Origin: CAYQAE01 sp964415445 [NCBI: uncultured archaeon]
GTDB taxonomy: Archaea > CAYQAE01
Reading direction: 5' to 3'
NCBI GenBank assembly: GCA_964415445.1
Contig: CAYQAE010000068.1
Location: 1-10,688 of the forward strand
DNA: 10,688 nucleotides
In this document: piece by piece, positions 6,332-10,688 of the stretch
Layout: each line of letters starts with the position of its first letter
How positions within the stretch are numbered: the first letter of the stretch is position 1
Notes under the pieces: generated by a model
The model's input: only the letters and a program-made list of their open reading frames with translations
The model's database searches: none
What the model was told of the DNA's origin: nothing
Translations under genes and position numbers: made by a program

Positions 6332-6339
6332 AATTTATA
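6332..6339 (-). promoter_or_regulatory. TATA box of the surface-protein gene
   Basis: Minus-strand TATAAATT (6332-6339) would place transcription at about 6310. That gives a leader of some 24 nt containing the GGTGA site, a consistent promoter, ribosome site and ATG arrangement. Confidence 0.55.
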
Positions 6340-6352
6340 GCTTAAATTAAGC
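6340..6352. promoter_or_regulatory. 13-bp palindrome abutting the TATA box, candidate operator
   Basis: GCTTAAATTAAGC is perfectly symmetric around one central base and sits directly upstream of the surface-gene TATA box, over the position of the BRE. A protein bound there could block or recruit TFB. The protein is not known. Confidence 0.4.
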
Positions 6353-6604
6353 CCAAAAAGTAGTTATATTAACTAAAGAAGACGACTGAATCATCTAAAA
6401 AAATATTATGAAATATACAAAAACCATGCATTATATACTATATTAACCTTTTTCTACTTCTAAATTAAGGTTTTAATTTCCATAAAACTTAATTAAGAAC
6501 ATATCATTTAATTATAAATCTATTTTAGACCTCTATTTTCAATTTTTATTGTTTTTGAATACTTTATTAAACTGATAATTTACAATTTTGAACATTAGAC
6601 AACA

Positions 6605-6612
6605 TTTTTATA
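6605..6612 (+). promoter_or_regulatory. TATA box of the ACT-regulator gene
   Basis: TTTTTATA lies 22-29 bp before the ATG at 6634, so transcription would start almost on the ATG. A leaderless mRNA fits the lack of a good Shine-Dalgarno; the nearest candidate, GGGTAG at 6625-6630, is only 3 nt from the ATG. Confidence 0.45.
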
Positions 6613-6633
6613 CTACTAATTTAAGGGTAGATT

Positions 6634-7137
6634 ATGTGGAAAAAAATTGAGGAGACCTTCAAAAACAGACCTTCACAACTTAAAGTGATAAAAGAAATTT
6701 ATAAAAAAGGTTTTCAGATAAATGAAAATGGAAAAACTTATTCAGGTAGTATAAAAATTCCTCATGTCCAGTTAGCTAAATCAATTGGAGTAGATAGACG
6801 TGTAGTTGATGAGGCTACAAAAATAATCTTAAAAGACGCTACTCTAAAGCATGTCTTTATGAATCTTGATTCAATACCTTTTCTAAGAGATGTAGCATCT
6901 TATTTTGGGATGAGTGTTTTGGTAGTAACTGCAGAAGATGCTCAAAAACCAGGAATATTATCAAGAATCACTCAAATTTTATCTGTCCATAAAGCAAACA
7001 TAAGACAAGCAGTTGCTATGGATCCGGTAATTGATGAGAAATCAAAACTTTATATGATGGTAGAGGGCTCAATACCTTCAGATGTAATTGTAAAAATTCG
7101 AGAAATGAAAGGTATAAAGAGTGTTACCCTCCAGTGA
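6634..7137 (+). CDS. HTH plus ACT-domain regulator of amino acid metabolism (COG2150 type)
   Basis: A 167-aa two-domain protein. Residues of about 12-66 form a helical DNA-binding region with a helix-turn-helix-like stretch (IPHVQLAKSIGVDRRVVDEA, about 43-62). Residues of about 93-165 are an ACT domain, with the ligand-loop pattern AQKPGILSRITQIL (103-116) and NIRQAVAMDP (122-131). ACT domains bind amino acids, so this is probably an amino-acid-responsive transcription factor, as annotated for archaeal COG2150 proteins. It precedes trpS by 16 bp, which suggests tryptophan or a related amino acid as ligand; that is inference from context. The related TTAA palindromes upstream, one of them between its TATA box and ATG, are possible autoregulatory sites. 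Confidence 0.85.
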   Translation: MWKKIEETFKNRPSQLKVIKEIYKKGFQINENGKTYSGSIKIPHVQLAKSIGVDRRVVDEATKIILKDATLKHVFMNLDSIPFLRDVASYFGMSVLVVTAEDAQKPGILSRITQILSVHKANIRQAVAMDPVIDEKSKLYMMVEGSIPSDVIVKIREMKGIKSVTLQ

Positions 7138-7153
7138 ATTTTCGGTGAGATAA

Positions 7154-8254
7154 GTGCAGAAAGCCATAGATCCATGGGGAGCTATCCAAATTGATGATTA
7201 TGAAAAAGTATTTGATGAATTTGGAATTGAAAAAATTCCAGATTCATATAAAAAAGAATTAAATCATTTTATTTTTGAAAGAAAAATAGCAATAGGCCAA
7301 AGAGATTTAAAAAAAGTTTATCAAAGAATTTTAGATAAAAAACCTTTCATTAATATGACTGGAATTGCCACAAGTGGATATCTTCATTTGGGCCATAAAT
7401 TAATTATAGATATTTTTAAATTATTCAAAAATTTAGGTGCAAGAAACTTTTTTGCAATATGTGACATTGATGGATACAGCAGCAGACCAAACAAAACTAT
7501 GCCTTCTATGCGAGAGGCAAAAAAATATGCAATTGATAATTTAGCTCATGTTCTGGCTTTGGGTTTAGATAAAGAAGATATATATGTTCAGAGTCAAAAA
7601 CCTTCCAAATATTATGAATTTGCCTTTGAAATTTCAAAAAAGATCACAGAAAATATGTATAAAGCAATATATACTGGAAAGAGTGAGGCAATAAATTTTG
7701 GTAAATTCTCAGCTGTGATCCTACAGCTTGCAGATATTTTACATGGACAAATTCCTGCATTTGGCCAAAAAATGCCATCTATTACTTGTATTGCTCTAGA
7801 GCAAGATCCACATCTTAGATTAGTTAGAGACATGGCAAAAAGATTGCCTTATGATTTAGAGACACCTTCAGCTATCTATATTAGACATCAATCTGGGCTC
7901 CTAGAAGGTAAGAAAATGTCTTCATCAGAGCCAAATTCTGCTATTTTCTTAAATGACACACCAAAAGAAGCAAAAAAGAAAATTCAAAACGCTTTCACAG
8001 GTGGAAAAGATAGCCTAAAAGAACAAAAAGAGTTAGGTGGAGATCCTGATATTTGTAAAGTCTATGAACTTCTAAAATTTCACTACAAAGATGATGATAA
8101 ATTAAAAGAGGTTTATAAAGATTGTAGGTCTGGAAAACTTTTGTGCGGTAATTGTAAAAAATTTTGCATAGATTTTGTCTCTTATTTTTTATCTAGTCAT
8201 CATAAAAAATTAGAAAAGACAAAAAAAATAGCTCAAGATATAATTCAGGTGTAG
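7154..8254 (+). CDS. trpS: Tryptophanyl-tRNA synthetase, archaeal type
   Basis: A class Ic aminoacyl-tRNA synthetase that charges tRNA-Trp with tryptophan using ATP, in the cytosol. At 366 aa it is close to the usual archaeal length. The N-terminus carries the archaeal/eukaryotic AIDPWG signature (4-9). The ATP-binding HIGH-type motif is HLGH at 78-81, in the context SGYLHLGHK. The second signature is KMSSS at 254-258. The C-terminal anticodon-binding helices include CRSGKLLCGNCKKFC (about 324-338), a usual feature of these enzymes. The GTG start is supported by GGTGA at 7144-7148, 5 nt upstream. The next gene follows after only 2 bp. The gene is intact; recognition is unambiguous. Confidence 0.97.
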   Translation: MQKAIDPWGAIQIDDYEKVFDEFGIEKIPDSYKKELNHFIFERKIAIGQRDLKKVYQRILDKKPFINMTGIATSGYLHLGHKLIIDIFKLFKNLGARNFFAICDIDGYSSRPNKTMPSMREAKKYAIDNLAHVLALGLDKEDIYVQSQKPSKYYEFAFEISKKITENMYKAIYTGKSEAINFGKFSAVILQLADILHGQIPAFGQKMPSITCIALEQDPHLRLVRDMAKRLPYDLETPSAIYIRHQSGLLEGKKMSSSEPNSAIFLNDTPKEAKKKIQNAFTGGKDSLKEQKELGGDPDICKVYELLKFHYKDDDKLKEVYKDCRSGKLLCGNCKKFCIDFVSYFLSSHHKKLEKTKKIAQDIIQV

Positions 8255-8256
8255 AG

Positions 8257-9009
8257 ATGAAAGATATTCGAAAACTAATGATTAATTGTTGCAAAAATGT
8301 AAAAGATACTATATCTAAAAAAACACTTACAGAGTGGAGCAAATCTACAGAATATGGTAAATGGGATACAAAAGTAGTTGATGAGATTGCAGAAAAAGCT
8401 GTAATTAATTTTTTGAAAAAAAATAAATTTCAAGCTATAATATATACAGAAGAAGCAAAATATGTATCAATTCATGATGATCCAAAATATTCAGTAATAT
8501 TAGACCCAGTTGATGGAAGTTACAATGCAATTGCAGGTATTCCTTTCTATTCTATATCTATTGCAATATCTAAAAATTTAGAACCTAAACTAGGCGATGT
8601 TGAATATGGTATAGTTTATAATCTTGCAAATGAAGAGGTATTTGAATTTTTCGAAGGCAAATCCTACTATAATTTTAAAGAAATTAAACCCAAGAAAAAT
8701 TTTAGAGACAAAACAATTGCTGTAGTTAAAATAGTTAAAGAAGAGGATTTTAGATATATCCCAATTTTTGATGTAGTTCGCACCTTTGGATCAATTGCAC
8801 TAGAGCTTTGTTATTTAGTTTTAGATAGATTAGATGCAGTAATTAATATGAAGCGAGCTTGCAAAACTGTTGATATAGCAGCTTGTGCCCCTATGTTAGA
8901 TCAAACTGGTAAAATTTTAAGATTAGATGGAAAGGATTGGAGAGATATAGATACAAAAGCAAAAAAAATGAATATTTTGGCTTTTAATCCAAAAAAAGTT
9001 AAGATTTGA
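8257..9009 (+). CDS. Inositol monophosphatase / fructose-1,6-bisphosphatase family protein
   Basis: A 250-aa member of the Li+-sensitive sugar-phosphatase superfamily. Metal-ligand motifs are the acidic pair TEEAK (Glu65-Glu66), DPVDGS at 83-88 with the usual following N-x-x-x-G-I-P-F-Y-S-I-S-I-A, and the C-terminal TVDIAA with Asp206 (normally W-D-x-A-A). The upstream WDTKVVDEIAE (36-46) matches the D-x-x-T-x-x-D substrate-side helix. Archaeal members often have dual inositol-1-phosphatase and fructose-1,6-bisphosphatase activity, serving gluconeogenesis or inositol lipid and osmolyte synthesis; which applies here is unknown. The WD to VD change in the last motif is a mild departure. The start follows the trpS stop by 2 bp, with GGTG at 8248-8251 inside the trpS end, so translation is probably coupled. 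Confidence 0.88.
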   Translation: MKDIRKLMINCCKNVKDTISKKTLTEWSKSTEYGKWDTKVVDEIAEKAVINFLKKNKFQAIIYTEEAKYVSIHDDPKYSVILDPVDGSYNAIAGIPFYSISIAISKNLEPKLGDVEYGIVYNLANEEVFEFFEGKSYYNFKEIKPKKNFRDKTIAVVKIVKEEDFRYIPIFDVVRTFGSIALELCYLVLDRLDAVINMKRACKTVDIAACAPMLDQTGKILRLDGKDWRDIDTKAKKMNILAFNPKKVKI

Positions 9010-9049
9010 TTAAAGAATTAATTATTTTATTTTAATGGGGTTTTATAAC

Positions 9050-9931
9050 ATGCGAATGTATCCCAAATGTGTATCATGTCTTCATAATCAATGTTTGAAT
9101 GAAATAAAATTGGCTACTGATGATAAAATTCTTCAAAAAAAGGCCATAGATGAAATAGACAAAATACTAGATAATCATAGAACTTCTGATTATGTAAGTG
9201 CGATGGTAGGTACCATGGTGCACAAAAAGGTATATGAAATTACCAAAAATTTAGATCCCTACAAAGATCTTAAATATAGAAGTAATGAACATGCTCAAAA
9301 ACTTTTATCTGAATTAGAACAAGAATTAGATTCTAATAATAACCTACTTTTAGGATTAAATATGGCCGCAGTTGGCAATATTATGGAGTTTGGTGTTCCT
9401 GATCATAAGTTTGATATCTCAGGTTTTAAAAATAATTTTCTAAAAAGTCTAAAAGATCCATTTGCAATAGATCATCGCAAAAATATCTTAAATAAACTAA
9501 ATAAATCTAAAAAAATTCTATATCTAACAGATAATGCAGGTGAAATTGTTTTTGATAAATTTTTTATTGAACAAATTTTAAAAGAAAATAAAGAAGTTGT
9601 AGTAGCTACAAAAGAGGAACCTATTGCAAATGATGCAACTTTATCTGATGCAGAACAAATAAAATTAGATGAGATAACTAAAGTTATTACCACAGGAGTT
9701 GCAAGTATAGGTTTAGATCCAAACAATTCATCAAAATATTTTTGGAATGAACTTAAAAATTCAGATCTAATTATATCAAAAGGAATGGGAAATTTTGAAT
9801 GGCTTGAAGAATATATAGATAATTATAATATACCTGTGGCTTTTTTATTTAGAACAAAGTGTAATATAATGGCTAATAAGTTAGATGTAAAAAAAGATCA
9901 AAACATAGCTCTTCTTTGGAATTCTAATTAA
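9050..9931 (+). CDS. DUF89 family metal-dependent protein (COG1578 type)
   Basis: A 293-aa archaeal member of the DUF89 family, whose characterised relatives are metal-dependent phosphatases thought to remove damaged or excess phosphometabolites. Seen here: an N-terminal cysteine cluster (YPKCVSCLHNQC, 4-15) typical of archaeal members, the core motif TDNAGEIVFD (160-169) with the metal-binding Asp and Asn, ANDATLSDA (193-201), SKGMGNFE (243-250) and a final FRTKC (267-271). An ATG at 9035 would add five residues (MGFYN). I prefer 9050 because the protein then begins MRMYPKC like its relatives and GGGG (9037-9040) lies upstream, but this start is not certain. The gene follows the phosphatase gene by 40 bp and may share its transcript or have its own AT-rich promoter. 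Physiological substrate unknown. Confidence 0.88.
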   Translation: MRMYPKCVSCLHNQCLNEIKLATDDKILQKKAIDEIDKILDNHRTSDYVSAMVGTMVHKKVYEITKNLDPYKDLKYRSNEHAQKLLSELEQELDSNNNLLLGLNMAAVGNIMEFGVPDHKFDISGFKNNFLKSLKDPFAIDHRKNILNKLNKSKKILYLTDNAGEIVFDKFFIEQILKENKEVVVATKEEPIANDATLSDAEQIKLDEITKVITTGVASIGLDPNNSSKYFWNELKNSDLIISKGMGNFEWLEEYIDNYNIPVAFLFRTKCNIMANKLDVKKDQNIALLWNSN

Positions 9932-9949
9932 AATAACAAAAAGTTATTT
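9931..9949 (+). terminator. Hairpin directly after the DUF89 stop
   Basis: AAATAAC and GTTATTT form a perfect 7-bp stem with an AAAAA loop, starting on the last base of the stop codon. No long T-run follows, so it may be a weak terminator or a 3'-end stabiliser rather than a classic terminator. Confidence 0.35.
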
Positions 9950-10021
9950 AAATATCTTTAAACCTAATATTTCATATAAGCTATTGTAGCTATTTTTAGA
10001 ATGTAATTGGCATTCTTATAT

Positions 10022-10072
10022 CATCCTAAAATAAATAAAGAACTTTTATAATAAATAAAATAAAAAAGGATG
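10022..10072 (+). promoter_or_regulatory. Possible Shine-Dalgarno sequestering pair
   Basis: CATCCT at 10022-10027 is the exact complement of AGGATG at 10067-10072, which contains the only Shine-Dalgarno-like sequence before the ATG at 10078. If both lie on the mRNA, they could pair and limit translation. A TATA-like stretch at 10045-10054 would instead start the mRNA after the first arm, in which case this is coincidence. Confidence 0.25.
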
Positions 10073-10077
10073 TTAAA

Positions 10078-10491
10078 ATGGATCAAATAGAAAAACAAAT
10101 AAAAAAATTGCATAATGATTTTATTCTAGCCATGGTTAAAATTTGTAAAAACAAAGAAGAACTAATAATTCACCGTATAATTACAAGTATCTTGGATATT
10201 ATATTAAATGGCAAAAAAAATTCTCGTTGGGATCACTCGATTTGGCATTTTAAAGATGGATATAGAATTGTATCAAGGGATCTTCAATATTATAAAAACA
10301 AAAAAAATAAAAAAAACAAAAAAACTAGATTTTATACTCATACGATTTTTTGTGATGGCAAAGTTGCTAGAGATCATGGCACATATGAAGAACCAGTGAT
10401 TATGCCTAACGATCAATTAGATGTATATTACATAATTAAACTATATTTAAATAATTCTAAGTTACCAAAAACGGATATAATACTAATATAA
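10078..10491 (+). CDS. Hypothetical 137-aa basic protein
   Basis: I do not recognise this protein. It begins with a helical segment (about 1-45, MDQIEKQIKKLHNDF onward), then a tryptophan- and aromatic-rich part (RWDHSIWHFKDGYRIVSRD, 50-68), a lysine/asparagine tract (about 73-82, four KK pairs separated by N) and a C-terminal part with THTIFCDGKVARDHGTYEEP (88-107). No signal peptide or membrane helix. The WxHFKDGYR and FCDGKVARDHGTYEEP patches look like a small folded domain split by the lysine-rich loop. Translation support is a weak GGATG 5-6 nt before the ATG. The lysine tract is coded by long A-runs that could cause slippage. It stands alone between AT-rich gaps. It could be a lineage-specific gene; that it is translated is likely but not certain. 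Confidence 0.6.
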   Translation: MDQIEKQIKKLHNDFILAMVKICKNKEELIIHRIITSILDIILNGKKNSRWDHSIWHFKDGYRIVSRDLQYYKNKKNKKNKKTRFYTHTIFCDGKVARDHGTYEEPVIMPNDQLDVYYIIKLYLNNSKLPKTDIILI

Positions 10492-10525
10492 TACTTTAAA
10501 ATTCAATTATACCTAAAATTAAATA

Positions 10526-10541
10526 TTTTCTTTATTTTTTT
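10526..10541 (+). terminator. T-rich terminator after the hypothetical gene
   Basis: T4-C-T3-A-T7 lies about 35 bp after the stop at 10491, with further T-rich runs to about 10560. This matches archaeal U-tract termination. Confidence 0.5.
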
Positions 10542-10584
10542 AATATCTTTTCTTTATATTCATTTTAAATAAAAGGTGTAATTT

Positions 10585-10688
10585 TTGACATTGGAAGATG
10601 AATTAGCAAAAATATATCATGATACTCTAGATTCATTAGAGACACATTTAGATGAGTTAGTGGGAGATTATTTTGCTAAACATTTTGT
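10585..10688 (+). CDS. Start of an unidentified gene, cut by the window end
   Basis: From a TTG at 10585 the frame stays open to the last base, giving 34 codons that begin MTLEDELAKIYHDTLDSLET and continue as an acidic, helix-forming sequence. GGTGT at 10575-10579 lies 5 nt upstream, the same arrangement as the other TTG starts in this window, which is the main support. A second TTG at 10591 is in frame but fits the ribosome site less well. TTTATATT at 10553-10560 could be its TATA box. Too little is visible to name a family. Confidence 0.65.
   Translation, partial: MTLEDELAKIYHDTLDSLETHLDELVGDYFAKHF

Larger units (their letters stand above)
6302..6633. other. Divergent intergenic region, 332 bp
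   Basis: No credible ORF, tRNA or other RNA gene is visible. The region is very AT-rich and should hold the promoters of the surface-protein gene (minus) and the ACT-regulator gene (plus). It contains several related palindromic TTAA-rich motifs: GCTTAAATTAAGC at 6340-6352, CTAAATTAAG at 6460-6469, CTTAATTAAG at 6488-6497 and CTAATTTAAG at 6616-6625. There is also an inverted repeat at 6462-6479 (AAATTAA and TTAATTT around GGTT). A regulatory RNA cannot be excluded from sequence alone. Confidence 0.6.

Noticed and set aside
9035-9049. Earlier ATG for the DUF89 gene
   Set aside because: It has no ribosome site and adds MGFYN before the MRMYPKC start expected for the family. It is not excluded, only less likely.
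10208-10399. 63-codon ORF in another phase inside the 137-aa gene
   Set aside because: It lacks a ribosome site, is lysine-rich purely from A-runs and lies wholly inside the better supported frame that has GGATG upstream.
1-10688. CRISPR arrays, insertion sequences, tRNA or rRNA genes, defence islands
   Set aside because: I looked for regularly repeated units, transposase motifs, terminal repeats and tRNA TPsiC-type sequences and saw none. The gene content is mostly archaeal housekeeping.

Overview
The window is a piece of an AT-rich archaeal chromosome, almost certainly euryarchaeal. The evidence is an archaeal-type DnaG, a TrmB-family regulator, archaeal TrpRS with its N-terminal AIDPWG signature, a HisA-related protein of the COG1411 type, a COG2150-type ACT-domain regulator, an archaeal DUF89 protein and a membrane-anchored, sequon-rich surface protein. 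Shine-Dalgarno sequences are mostly GGTG(A) or GGAGG about 4-6 nt before the start, and TTG or GTG starts are common (dnaG, the 119-aa gene, the TrmB gene, trpS and the gene cut by the right edge). A methanogen-related lineage is plausible from the gene set, but the species cannot be fixed from the sequence alone.

Layout. (1) 27-2681, plus strand: dnaG, rimI-like acetyltransferase, HAD phosphatase and a 119-aa protein of unknown function, tightly packed with ATGA or 11-bp overlaps. (2) 2668-4480, minus strand: a GT4 glycosyltransferase followed by a HisA-related protein that overlaps it by 23 bp. The HisA-related gene meets the 119-aa gene tail to tail over 14 bp. (3) 4481-4580: a divergent promoter region, then a TrmB-like regulator (4581-5342, plus). 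(4) 5357-6286, minus: a secreted, C-terminally anchored surface protein with an EF-hand-like loop. (5) 6302-6633: a 332-bp divergent intergenic region with palindromic motifs. (6) 6634-9931, plus: ACT-domain regulator, trpS, IMPase/FBPase-like phosphatase and DUF89 protein. (7) 9932-10688: a structured, very AT-rich stretch, an unrecognised 137-aa ORF, a T-rich terminator and the start of one more gene.

How the genes may work together. Region 1 is information processing plus housekeeping. The GT4 enzyme could feed glycan or glycolipid synthesis, and the surface protein, with about 15 N-glycosylation sequons, is the kind of acceptor such a pathway would use; that link is inference. The ACT regulator directly ahead of trpS suggests amino-acid-responsive control of tryptophanyl-tRNA charging.

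I found no CRISPR array, transposase, tRNA or rRNA, and no defence or secondary-metabolite cluster. The most unusual signal is in the surface-protein gene: five distinct inverted repeats, roughly 100 bp apart, lie inside its coding sequence, and its base composition looks different from its neighbours. Other curiosities are a 12-bp palindrome at which two convergent genes each encode Lys-Asp-Leu-stop, a GNAT enzyme lacking the usual glycine in its acetyl-CoA loop, and a palindrome abutting the TATA box of the surface gene.
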